In this document: positions 23,734 to 31,790 of the stretch, one piece after another
How the letters are laid out: each line of letters begins with the position of its first letter
Numbering within the stretch: the stretch's first letter is position 1
From: Bacillus sp. 7884-1
GTDB taxonomy: Bacteria > Bacillota > Bacilli > Bacillales > Cytobacillaceae
Length of the DNA stretch: 32,813 nt
NCBI RefSeq assembly: GCF_002272245.1
Contig: NZ_NPDD01000134.1
Location: 1-32,813, forward strand
Reading direction: 5' to 3'
The notes under the pieces: model-generated
Databases searched by the model: none
The model's input: only the letters and a program-made list of their open reading frames with translations
Told to the model about the DNA's origin: nothing
Program-made: the position numbers and the translations under genes

Positions 23734-24519
23734 ATGGCTCAGTTAAGTGGTAAATCAGTTTATTTGACCGGTGGTGCCTCTGGTATCGGAAAGGCTGTAA
23801 CAGAAGCTTTTGTGAAAGAAGGAGCAGTGCTTACCGTTCTCGATAAATCATTAGAGGGACTGAATCAACTAAAGCAGCAGTTTGGTGATTCTGTGCAATG
23901 TATCGAGGGAGATGTTACGAATTATCAAGCACACGCTGATGCAGTTCGAATGGCCGTGGAAGCATTTGGGAAGTTAGATGTTTTTGTTGCGAATGCTGGT
24001 GTTTTTGATGGTTTTGCGAAATTCCAAACTGTTACTCCCGAAGCAATGTCAAATGCATATGACTTCCTGTTTGACATCAATGTAAAAGGTTATTTCAATG
24101 GGGCAAAGGCGTCAGTGGATGAATTGAAGAAAACAGGCGGTAATATGATTTTCACTGTGTCAGGTGCGGGGTTCTATCCTGATGGGGGAGGAGTCTGGTA
24201 CACCGCCAGCAAACACGCACAAATTGGTTTAATGCGCCAGCTTGCGTTTGAGCTTGCTCCTGATATAAGAGTGAATGCTGTTGCTCCGGGAGGAACGTTG
24301 ACAGCCCTAAATGTCATTTCACCGCTGCAGCCATTTGTAAAAATGGTAGATAACGAGACAAAAGAAAAAAGTATTAAATCACGAAACCCGCTTCGGATTG
24401 CCATGTCTTCTGAAGACCATGTAGGAGCTTACTTGCTGCTTGCTTCCGATAACGCAAGGGCGATTACTGGAGAAGTTATCTCGAGTGATGGTGGATTATC
24501 TGTCCGTGGCCTAGGATGA
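23734..24519 (+). CDS. Short-chain dehydrogenase, cis-dihydrodiol dehydrogenase type
   Basis: A 261-residue NAD-dependent SDR expected to rearomatise the cis-dihydrodiol made by the Rieske enzyme to a catechol. The cofactor motif is GGASGIGKAV (about residues 13-22), NAGVFDG follows, and the catalytic Ser/Tyr/Lys are in TVSGAG and WYTASKHA. PDGGGVWYTASKH with LAFELAPDIRVNAVAPGG closely matches the BphB/HcaB subgroup. The ATG at 23734 has AAGGAG 9 nt upstream; a longer frame from 23695 overlaps the beta-subunit gene and adds a non-homologous lead. Confidence 0.9.
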   Translation: MAQLSGKSVYLTGGASGIGKAVTEAFVKEGAVLTVLDKSLEGLNQLKQQFGDSVQCIEGDVTNYQAHADAVRMAVEAFGKLDVFVANAGVFDGFAKFQTVTPEAMSNAYDFLFDINVKGYFNGAKASVDELKKTGGNMIFTVSGAGFYPDGGGVWYTASKHAQIGLMRQLAFELAPDIRVNAVAPGGTLTALNVISPLQPFVKMVDNETKEKSIKSRNPLRIAMSSEDHVGAYLLLASDNARAITGEVISSDGGLSVRGLG

Positions 24520-24534
24520 AAAAAGGAATTAGAG

Positions 24535-25512
24535 GTGACCATTTTGACTGAATCGTTAACAGGAAAAAAGCCTTTGGCTGGCAATAATGAAATCAATCAA
24601 CTTGCCTTTGTTGTTCGTGATATTGAAAAGACCTCTGAAATGTTTGCTAAACTTCTCGGAATTCCGAAACCTGCATGGTTCTTAACAGGTGATAATGAGG
24701 TTTCCAAGGTGGTTTTTCGTGGGAACCCAACGAATTCTCGAAGTAAATTAGTGTTTATGAATACACCAACTGTACAGTTTGAACTAATCGAACCAAACGA
24801 AGAACCAGGTACAATGCGTGAATTTTTAGATACAGTGGGAGAAGGAATCCATCATATTGCCTTTGATGTGGATTCTATTAAGGAAAAGCTTCCGGTTTTT
24901 GAAGAAAGTGGATATCCATTACTCCAAAGTGGTGAATTTACTTCAAGTGACGGCAGGTATGTATATGTGGATACATTACATGACCATAAAACGCTGGTAG
25001 AACTCCTTGAAAGTGCTGAACCACGGGATACTGAGCCAAGTAAAGAATCCTATGAACCTTTGCTCGGGACCAATAAGGTTGAGCAGCTGGCGATTGTTGT
25101 AAAGGATCTCGATGCAGCAGCAGATGCTTACTGTAAACTACTAGGGGTTGAAAAACCACAAGTGATTCAATCAGGACCAAGCGAGCTTACTCAGGTCGTT
25201 TTTGAAGGAGAGGCAACCGAAGGTGATTCTAGATATATGTTTATTAACACTCCGCTGCTTCAAATTGAATTAATTGAGCCAGGTCTTTCTCCTAGCACTT
25301 GGAAAAAACACCTTGAAACGCATGGAGAAGGTGTTCATCATATTTCGTTTGTAATTAAAAATATGGATGAAAAAATTAAGCTTCTAGAGAAAATGGGGTA
25401 TCCCGTTATTCAAACGGGGAATTTCTATAATGGAAAAGGCAGATATGCTTATATGGATACCACCTCGGACTTTAAAGTAATCATTGAATTACTAGAAAGA
25501 TTTGATTTATAA
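24535..25512 (+). CDS. Duplicated two-domain VOC (glyoxalase-fold) protein
   Basis: A 325-residue protein made of two similar VOC modules (about residues 19-160 and 181-323). Each repeats INTP- or MNTP-type, ELIEP and GEG(I/V)HHI segments and ends VELLE or IELLE. Candidate metal ligands are Q22, H106/H107 and E156 in the first and Q184, H268/H269 and E318 in the second. Both halves keep a complete set, unlike extradiol dioxygenases, which have an inactive N-terminal half and a first ligand His. It closes the Rieske operon but the reaction is unclear; an epimerase or isomerase on a pathway acid is as likely as ring cleavage. Start GTG at 24535 (AAGGA 7 nt upstream), or TTG at 24544. Confidence 0.85.
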   Translation: MTILTESLTGKKPLAGNNEINQLAFVVRDIEKTSEMFAKLLGIPKPAWFLTGDNEVSKVVFRGNPTNSRSKLVFMNTPTVQFELIEPNEEPGTMREFLDTVGEGIHHIAFDVDSIKEKLPVFEESGYPLLQSGEFTSSDGRYVYVDTLHDHKTLVELLESAEPRDTEPSKESYEPLLGTNKVEQLAIVVKDLDAAADAYCKLLGVEKPQVIQSGPSELTQVVFEGEATEGDSRYMFINTPLLQIELIEPGLSPSTWKKHLETHGEGVHHISFVIKNMDEKIKLLEKMGYPVIQTGNFYNGKGRYAYMDTTSDFKVIIELLERFDL

Positions 25513-25515
25513 AAA

Positions 25516-25553
25516 TGAGTGCAAGACACCTCGGGTGCCTGGCACTTTTTTTT
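25516..25553 (+). terminator. Terminator of the Rieske cluster, GTGCC/GGCAC repeat type
   Basis: AGTGCAAGACACC (25518-25530) pairs with GGTGCCTGGCACT (25534-25546) with two mismatches, loop TCG, followed by eight T. The GGTGCCTGGCAC core resembles hairpins dispersed through Bacillus genomes, so it may be both a terminator and an interspersed repeat copy. Confidence 0.8.
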
Positions 25554-25642
25554 GAAGTTTAACCTATCTGTTCGCATCGACAATTTTTTTAGAGTATAGT
25601 GGAATAATAAAGTAAAATTGACTTAGTTTCGTGGAGGAATAT

Positions 25643-26260
25643 ATGCAAAGGGCACAAATACCAACTTATGAACGGATAGCAATTGACTTAGCGAATCGAA
25701 TTTACGATGGTAAATTCAAAGTAGGTGAGAGGATTCATGGAAGATCTACTTTGGCAAGTGAGTATAAAGTTTCTCCTGAGACCGTAAGAAGAGCAATAAA
25801 GATATTAGAAGATGTGGAGATTGTTCAATCAACAAAGGGCAGCGGGATTGTTATTTCTTCTCGGGAGAATGCTTATAAATATATACATAGATTTTCTAAT
25901 TTGGCGAGTATAAAGGACCTTGAAAAAGAAATTAACAAACTTTTTACCGACAGAAACAAAATCGATGAGCAGCTTTCTGATACAGTTAGAAAACTCATGG
26001 ATTATTCGACAAAGCTGCGACATACCAACCCATTAGCTCCCATTGAGGTAGAGGTTTTTCAAGGCTGTGTACATATCGGCAAGACGATTTCAGAAGTGAA
26101 ATTTTGGCAAAATACAGGTGGGACCGTGATTGGGATGAAGAGAAAGGGAGAATTAATTATTTCTCCTGGGCCCTACGCATTGATTCTTGAAGACGACGTT
26201 CTTCTCATTATTGGGGATGATGAAACCTATGAGAGAGTGGTCCATTTTATGGAGGATTAA
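25643..26260 (+). CDS. GntR-family regulator with RCK_C (TrkA_C) domain, BusR-like
   Basis: A 205-residue transcription factor. An N-terminal GntR winged helix (about 1-75, with STLASEYKVSPETVRRAIKIL) is followed by a coiled-coil-prone segment (LEKEINKLFTDRNKIDEQLS, 93-112). A C-terminal RCK_C domain (about 128-205) includes GKTISEVKFW and DDVLLIIGDDETYERVVHFM. This order and length match BusR of lactic streptococci, a c-di-AMP-binding repressor of betaine uptake genes. Here the gene is convergent to an OpuC/EgtUV-type transporter, which supports an osmolyte-related role, but ligand and targets are inferred. The ATG at 25643 has GGAGG 5 nt upstream. Confidence 0.88.
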   Translation: MQRAQIPTYERIAIDLANRIYDGKFKVGERIHGRSTLASEYKVSPETVRRAIKILEDVEIVQSTKGSGIVISSRENAYKYIHRFSNLASIKDLEKEINKLFTDRNKIDEQLSDTVRKLMDYSTKLRHTNPLAPIEVEVFQGCVHIGKTISEVKFWQNTGGTVIGMKRKGELIISPGPYALILEDDVLLIIGDDETYERVVHFMED

Positions 26261-26282
26261 AAAAAGCCGGCAGCGCCGGCTT
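26261..26282 (-). terminator. Terminator of the transporter operon, shared with the regulator gene
   Basis: AAGCCGGC (26264-26271) pairs perfectly with GCCGGCTT (26275-26282) around a 3-nt loop. On the minus strand a run of seven T follows, so it mainly serves the permease/binding-protein gene. Confidence 0.88.
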
Positions 26283-26288
26283 CATCAT

Positions 26289-27845
26289 TTATTTTATTAA
26301 ACCTTCCTCTTTTAAAAACTCTTTTGCTACCTTTGCTGGTGATTCCTTCAGGCTGTCAACTTTGTAATTAAGCTTTCGCATTTTATCATCTGTCAGTATA
26401 CCAGCAAGTGAATTTAGTACTTCTTTAAGTTCGGGGTGTTCTTTTAATGTCTCTTCTTTAACAATGGGAACAGCATAATAAGGAGGGAAGAAGTTTTTAT
26501 CATCCTCTAATACCTTTAATCCAAATTCTTCAATTAATCCATCAGTAGAAAAGGCATCGATGACATCGCTCTTATGATTATCAAGCGCAGTATAGCGCAA
26601 TCCTCCGTCTATTGCTTTTACATCTTTAAAGTTCAAATTGTAGGTCTTAGAAAGACCGATTAATCCATCTTCCCGATTTGGAAATTCAATGGTAGGACCC
26701 ATAATCATGCCTTCACTTACTTTAGCAAGATCGGAGATGGTATTTAAATTATATTGTTTAGCACTATCTTGACGTACTGCTAAAGCATAGGTGTTATTGA
26801 ATCCAAGTGGTTTTAACATGTCGATACCAAACTTCTCCTTGAATTCCTTTTTTACATAGTCATAAACCTTGTCAGGATTACTTTGTGGACTTTGATTGAG
26901 AATATTCACTAGTCCGGTCCCTGTATATTCTACAAACATATCAACATCACCATTTTTGATAGCACTAAAGGCTACCTGTGAGCCGCCGAGATTAAGTTTT
27001 CTTTCTACCTCAATATCCGTATTACTTTCAATTAAATCAGCCAGCATATTCCCAAGAATCAATTGTTCAGTGTAATTCTTAGAGCCAACAGCAATTTTAT
27101 CTGCGGCATTGGCCTTTGAATAAACAGTAAAGGCACCAGCAGCAACTACGATAATACTAGTAATTGCAATTACGAATCGTTTTACCTTTTTACTACTTTT
27201 AGATGCTGATTTTCGTTTATTACTGTAGGAAAATTTCGTTTCAAGTTTACCAACAACAAAATCGATTAATAGGGCAAGGATACAGGCTGGAATTGCACCT
27301 GCAAGAATCATGTAATTATCAACGGTCTGTACACCAGAGAATACGAGATAACCAAGGCCTCCTGCACCAACGAATGCTGCGATGGTCATTAATCCGACTG
27401 CTGTTACTGCAGAAATTCTGATACCCGCCATAATCATCGGAAAAGCTAAGGGCAGCTGAACCTTTTTCATTGTTTGACTCTTGGTCAGACCGATACCTTT
27501 GGCGGCTTCCAGAATGTCAGGATCTATATTCGTTAATCCTGTATATGTGTTCTTTACGATTGGAAGAAGAGAATAAAGGACAACCATTACGATGGCAGGG
27601 GCACTGCCGATACCAATGAAGGGAATTAAGAATCCTAGCAGGGCCAAACTTGGTATTGCCTGTATAATGTTCGTTGTTCCAATAATCGGCTTAGACAGCT
27701 TTGGCTGCCGTGAAATTAAAATGCCTAACGGAATACCGACAATAACCGCAACGAGGACGGAAATAATACTTAAATAAATATGTTGACCTAGTAAATTTAG
27801 TATCTGTTCGTAGTTTGTACTTAAATAGTTATAAAAATCACTCAT
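26289..27845 (-). CDS. Permease/substrate-binding fusion of an OpuC/EgtU-type ABC transporter
   Basis: A 518-residue fusion. The first 210 residues are a five- to six-helix permease with the ATPase-coupling loop [20 protein letters not shown]. After a basic linker and one more membrane helix (about 225-242) comes an OpuAC-type solute receptor (about 250-518: [58 protein letters not shown]). The same fused arrangement with a CBS-domain ATPase occurs in BilE of Listeria and EgtUV of streptococci, which carry betaine/bile-related or ergothioneine ligands. The ligand here is therefore a quaternary-amine-like compound, not resolved. The start shares one base with the ATPase stop (TAATG). Confidence 0.9.
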   Translation of the reverse strand: MSDFYNYLSTNYEQILNLLGQHIYLSIISVLVAVIVGIPLGILISRQPKLSKPIIGTTNIIQAIPSLALLGFLIPFIGIGSAPAIVMVVLYSLLPIVKNTYTGLTNIDPDILEAAKGIGLTKSQTMKKVQLPLAFPMIMAGIRISAVTAVGLMTIAAFVGAGGLGYLVFSGVQTVDNYMILAGAIPACILALLIDFVVGKLETKFSYSNKRKSASKSSKKVKRFVIAITSIIVVAAGAFTVYSKANAADKIAVGSKNYTEQLILGNMLADLIESNTDIEVERKLNLGGSQVAFSAIKNGDVDMFVEYTGTGLVNILNQSPQSNPDKVYDYVKKEFKEKFGIDMLKPLGFNNTYALAVRQDSAKQYNLNTISDLAKVSEGMIMGPTIEFPNREDGLIGLSKTYNLNFKDVKAIDGGLRYTALDNHKSDVIDAFSTDGLIEEFGLKVLEDDKNFFPPYYAVPIVKEETLKEHPELKEVLNSLAGILTDDKMRKLNYKVDSLKESPAKVAKEFLKEEGLIK

Positions 27846-28968
27846 TAAAAGGCCACCTCCAAATCAATTAGTTGGCTGCTTAAAGCCGATAAAATACTGC
27901 TTCTCGTTATGAGTCCAGTTAATTGCTTTGAATGATTGATAACAGGCACATAGCCAATTTTATGTTCATTCATCGTTGCCAAAATGGAAATTAAGTTACT
28001 ATCCTCAGTAACTGCTAGGACATTTTTCTCCATTACACTATCAATCTCAGAATTTCGGTTTAGTAGTTGAATTCCTTTTAAAGTCACCAAGCCTATTAAT
28101 ATATTATTTTTGTCGGTTACCATTAAGCTATCGACCTTATTGGATTTCATTATCTCAATAGCCTGTAATACGGTTCGCTTAGTAGTAATCTTTACAGGGT
28201 TAGGAATCATAATATCCTCAGCCATTAATAATTCAGGGTTATTCCAAACTCTTCTTTTTCCTATAAATCCTTCGACAAACTCATTGGCTGGGTTCTTAAG
28301 AATATTTTCAGGGGTGTCGAACTGGAGAATATCGCCTTCTTTTAATATACAAATCTTGTCGGCTATTTTTATGGCTTCATCCATATCATGGGTGACGAAA
28401 ATGATGGTTTTGTTGAGTTCCTTTTGCATTTGAACGAGTTCATCCTGCAGCGAATTTCTAGTTACGGGATCTAAGGCACTAAAGGGCTCATCCATTAAAA
28501 TTATATCTGAATCCGTTGAAAAAGCTCTTGCTACCCCAACTCTTTGCTGCTGTCCACCACTTAATTCTTTTGGAAAACGGTCTAAGAATTCACTAGGATT
28601 TAATCCGACTACATGGAGAAGTTCCTCTGTTTTCTCAGCAATTCTATTTGGGTCTTCGCCTTTTAGTTTTGGAATTAATTCCAAATTCTCTCTAATCGAC
28701 ATGTGAGGGAAGAGACCTGTATTTTGGATAACATAGCCAATATTTCTCCTCAACCGATGGCATCCATGTTGGAAATATCCTTACCGTTCACAAAAATCTT
28801 CCCTGCTGATGGCTGAATTAATTTATTAATCATTTTTAATAATGTAGTTTTCCCACAACCGCTGGGTCCAATAAAAACAACGAGTTGACCTGCTTCAATA
28901 TCAATTGAGAAGGACTTTATAATCGTTTTATTTCTATACTTTTTCACAATATCTTTAAACTCTATCAA
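27845..28968 (-). pseudogene. ABC transporter ATPase with CBS domains (OpuCA/EgtV-like), frameshifted
   Basis: ATPase partner of the fused permease. The first 72 codons carry Walker A GPSGCGKTT and reach NMDAIG, then TGA (28752-28750). The rest continues one base back in another frame: LRRNIGYVIQNTGLFPHM, signature LSGGQQQRVGVARA, Walker B ILMDEPFSALDP, and two C-terminal CBS domains. Family members read NMDAI(D/E)LRRNIGY without a break, so one base is missing near 28752. There is no slippery heptamer. Either the gene is inactivated or this is an assembly error. I prefer a TTG start at 28968 with GGAGG 7 nt upstream, since the ATG at 28974 is only one base from that site. Confidence 0.85.
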
Positions 28969-29047
28969 ATTCATTCCTCCTAAAAAAGAATCTCTTTAGC
29001 GAATATCAACAACTTAATGGTAACACAAAGGTTGGTGGTTTGTCGAG

Positions 29048-29069
29048 TCGACCTCTTTTTTGAGGTCAA
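29048..29069. promoter_or_regulatory. Inverted repeat upstream of the transporter operon
   Basis: TCGACCTC (29048-29055) and GAGGTCAA (29062-29069) form an inverted repeat (7 of 8 pairs) with a 6-nt spacer, about 80 nt before the ATPase start. On the minus strand a possible promoter follows (TCGACA, 18 nt, TACCAT). It is a candidate operator, possibly for the BusR-like regulator; positional evidence only. Confidence 0.35.
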
Positions 29070-29168
29070 TTTTATCCCATTTAATAAAACGTAAAATTTT
29101 TCAGAATATAAAGAAAAGTGTTAAGATAGAGTAAAAAAGAAAGCTTAGTAAAAAGAGGGGGAAGTAAA

Positions 29169-29900
29169 TTGGAATATATAAAAGAAAAGCTTAGTATTAA
29201 ATTTTTCCTCTTCCTTGGGTTGGCATTTATCTTAATACATCTTCCGATATTAGGTGATTATTTTAGAATTATTAATACGGTGATCCATGAATCTGGACAC
29301 GCATTTATTGCTCTGTTTGGGGGGAATGTTGAATCCATTTCATTGTTTATGAATGGTAATGGGGTTACACACGGAACACAATCAATATGGATTATTGACT
29401 TTATCACTTGTGCAGCAGGTTATTTGATTTCTTCGTTCATGGCATATGTTTCGTTTTGGTTAATCAAAAAAAATAAACATACATTTTTCATCGATATGCT
29501 ATTAGGATTAATACTAATTAATTTTATCTTATGGGTCCGTAATCCCTATGGTTTATTCTGGCTTGCATCCTTTGGTATTTTATTTCTAACCTTGCTTATT
29601 AAAGGAAACCAAAAAGTAATTCATAATCTTGTATTGTTAATTGCCTGCGTCATTTTAGTAGAATCAGTAAGTACAGCCTATGATATTTTCATGATTAGCC
29701 TAATTCAGCCTCACGCAGCTGGGGACGCAACAAACCTATCTCAATTAACAGTATTTATACCAGCTCAAGGATGGGGGATATTCTTCTTTGCACAATCACT
29801 TTTCTTCATCATTCTTGGATTCAAGAAAGGCTTGTTCAGTATAGGTGCGGTAGACATACAGCCGAAATATCAATTAGAAGGAACAAAAGATTATTATTAA
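29169..29900 (+). CDS. M50B-like membrane metalloprotease homologue
   Basis: A 243-residue integral membrane protein with about six to seven helices. H40-E41-S-G-H44 (VIHESGHAF) is the zinc-binding HExxH motif of site-2-protease-like M50B proteins, preceded by a first helix and followed by FGGNVESISLF, as in that family. The usual third ligand is not identifiable with certainty. Substrate unknown. It starts with TTG after GAGGGGGAAG. It is divergent from the transporter operon and precedes a nitroreductase gene by about 105 nt, without a terminator between, so the two may be cotranscribed. Confidence 0.75.
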   Translation: MEYIKEKLSIKFFLFLGLAFILIHLPILGDYFRIINTVIHESGHAFIALFGGNVESISLFMNGNGVTHGTQSIWIIDFITCAAGYLISSFMAYVSFWLIKKNKHTFFIDMLLGLILINFILWVRNPYGLFWLASFGILFLTLLIKGNQKVIHNLVLLIACVILVESVSTAYDIFMISLIQPHAAGDATNLSQLTVFIPAQGWGIFFFAQSLFFIILGFKKGLFSIGAVDIQPKYQLEGTKDYY

Positions 29901-30005
29901 AAGGTCCGACAGAAAATTCAGATTCTTTAGGTTGTATAAATATTTTAATAAATGGAACATATGATAGATTAATGTGGATTTTCAACAGTATGAGGAGGGG
30001 GTACA

Positions 30006-30491
30006 TTGGATATTCTTGATGTAATTAAAAGCCGGCGTACTATAAAAAAATTCAAATCAGATGCTGTTAATCTTGATTTGATATATTCATGGTTAGAGGC
30101 TGCAAAAATGGCTCCTAATCACCGAATGACAGAACCATGGGAAGTATATTTTATTGGTCCTGATACGAGGGCAAAACTCAAACATAAGAGTGATTTTGGA
30201 AATGCGCCTGTACTGATTGCTGTAGTATCTAAACATGGTGCCTCGGCGGTTGAAAAAGAGGAAAACGCCTTGGCAACAGCTTGTTTTGTTCAAAACTTTA
30301 ATTTAGCGGCATGGTCAGAAGGGGTAGGCACATTCTGGTCATCTATCGGAATTACAGCAAAAAACAAGGAAATATTAGAAGTTCCTGAAAATTATAACCT
30401 TATTGGTGTATTGGGAATTGGTTACCCTGAGATTATTCCAGACCCTAAACCAAGAACATCCATCATGAATAAAATAAAAAATTTACCTTAG
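30006..30491 (+). CDS. Nitroreductase-family flavoprotein
   Basis: A 161-residue FMN-dependent oxidoreductase of the nitroreductase fold. The N-terminal IKSRRTIKKF (residues 7-16) supplies the phosphate-contacting Ser-Arg-Arg. AAKMAPNHRMTEPWEVYFIG is the conserved second segment, and the C-terminal VLGIGYPEI completes the flavin site. It is shorter than the typical 190-220-residue enzyme, but both ends are recognisable, so it is compact rather than truncated. Physiological substrate unknown. The start is TTG with GAGGAGGGGG just upstream. It converges on a nitronate-monooxygenase-like gene. Confidence 0.88.
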   Translation: MDILDVIKSRRTIKKFKSDAVNLDLIYSWLEAAKMAPNHRMTEPWEVYFIGPDTRAKLKHKSDFGNAPVLIAVVSKHGASAVEKEENALATACFVQNFNLAAWSEGVGTFWSSIGITAKNKEILEVPENYNLIGVLGIGYPEIIPDPKPRTSIMNKIKNLP

Positions 30492-30495
30492 TTAG

Positions 30496-30530
30496 AAGAG
30501 ACAACCTCAAAAATGTGGTTGTCTCTTTTT
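30496..30530. terminator. Terminator between nitroreductase and monooxygenase genes
   Basis: AAGAGACAACC (30496-30506) pairs with GGTTGTCTCTT (30517-30527) around a 10-nt A-rich loop and is followed by T. It closes the nitroreductase unit and could work weakly for the convergent gene. Confidence 0.85.
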
Positions 30531-30544
30531 ATTAAGGTAATTTA

Positions 30545-31501
30545 TCACTGCATAGCGTTTTGATATTCTGTTGTCAGATTATCCATGATTTGCTGGACAG
30601 GAAGAATTTCCTTGATTTCATCTACTCGGGCGCCAGCAAAGACAAGTCCATTTTCCACATCGCCTGCAACTGATACGAGTAAGGAATCGAGCGTACAGAA
30701 GCGATAAGAGCAATTTTTTAAACAATCATGACATTTGGCAATTTTTAATTTGTCTGGCCCACTAATTAATTTGGAAAATTTATTAGCAATTACTCTGCCG
30801 TGTAAGCCAACCGTTGTTTTGACTAACAAAGTATCCTCTTTACGAGCACCAACGTATTTCTGTTTAAATGCAAGTGGAGCGTCACATTCTTCACTTGCTA
30901 CAAATCTAGTGCCCATCTGAACCCCAGATGCCCCCATTGAAAGAGCTTTTGCGATATCCTCGCCAGTCATGATACCACCAGCTGCGAGAACAGGAATTGA
31001 TACTGCTTCCACTACTTCTGGAAGTATGTCAAACATCGGTCTGTCAGTTCCGAGATGTCCGCCAGCTTCAAAGCCTTCAACCACTACTGCTGCAGCGCCG
31101 AGTCTCTCTGAAATTCTTGCTAATTTGGCAGAAGAAACAATGGAAATAACAGGAATGCCAGCCTGTCTTCCCCAAGCATACATATCCCTTGAAATTCCTG
31201 CCCCTGAAATAATAAAATCAACTTTTTCCTCTAGAGCGGCTTTCATTTTTTCTGCAAAATCATTCATTGCGAACAGGACATTTACGCCAATATAGCCAGC
31301 ATCTTTTACAAGACTTTTTGCTTTTCTAATATGATCACGCATTTCATCTGTTGTAATACCAGTACCTGAGATAATTCCAACTCCGCCTGCATTAGCAACA
31401 GCAGAAGCCAGTTTACTTAATGAAATACCAACACCCATTCCTCCTTGAAAAACTGGAACCTTTGGCATGATATGTGCAATTTTTAATTGTGGAAAGTTCA
31501 A
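30545..31501 (-). CDS. Nitronate monooxygenase / FabK-like flavoprotein with four-cysteine motif
   Basis: A 318-residue FMN-dependent TIM-barrel protein. QGGMGVGISLSKLASAVANA (about residues 19-38), the conserved histidine H149 in EGFEAGGHLGTDRP, and AAGGIMTGEDIAKALSMGA and VQMGTRF are hallmarks of the 2-nitropropane dioxygenase/nitronate monooxygenase and FabK group. Near the C-terminus C257, C260, C264 and C269 (CHDCLKNCSYRFC) form a possible metal or Fe-S site. Nitronate oxidation is the default call; enoyl-ACP reduction cannot be excluded. I prefer the TTG at 31501 (MNFPQLKIAH) with GGGG 7 nt upstream; an ATG at 31519 lacks a binding site. Confidence 0.85.
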   Translation of the reverse strand: MNFPQLKIAHIMPKVPVFQGGMGVGISLSKLASAVANAGGVGIISGTGITTDEMRDHIRKAKSLVKDAGYIGVNVLFAMNDFAEKMKAALEEKVDFIISGAGISRDMYAWGRQAGIPVISIVSSAKLARISERLGAAAVVVEGFEAGGHLGTDRPMFDILPEVVEAVSIPVLAAGGIMTGEDIAKALSMGASGVQMGTRFVASEECDAPLAFKQKYVGARKEDTLLVKTTVGLHGRVIANKFSKLISGPDKLKIAKCHDCLKNCSYRFCTLDSLLVSVAGDVENGLVFAGARVDEIKEILPVQQIMDNLTTEYQNAMQ

Positions 31502-31708
31502 TTCATAACCCCATTTCATTTTTTAAAGATTTAGAACTTACTCTGAATACTATCATGGATCGTTTTTTATGTATGTGATTTTTATCATCAGGTCTTAAAA
31601 GTTGGTGATAGAATTTATTACCAATAGTTAAATATACATAGGACATTGCGATTATTATTTTGGAATTGTAATTTTACCGACATAGAAAGTAATTTATATT
31701 CAATACCT

Positions 31709-31736
31709 TTGTAACATTACTAAGGTAAAATAGTAT
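31709..31736 (+). promoter_or_regulatory. Candidate promoter with overlapping inverted repeat, acyltransferase gene
   Basis: TTGTAA (31709-31714) and TAGTAT (31731-31736) have a 16-nt spacer. TACCTT (31704-31709) and AAGGTA (31722-31727) form an inverted repeat across the -35 and spacer, as an operator might. Confidence 0.35.
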
Positions 31737-31790
31737 AAATACACAAACATAAAATTTTATTACAATATCTTTTTGTTTTGGAGGGATAGG

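Noticed and set aside
28745..28760. Programmed ribosomal frameshift in the ATPase gene
   Set aside because: There is no X-XXY-YYZ slippery heptamer, no stimulatory hairpin was seen, and the family does not need one; a mutation or base-calling error is simpler.
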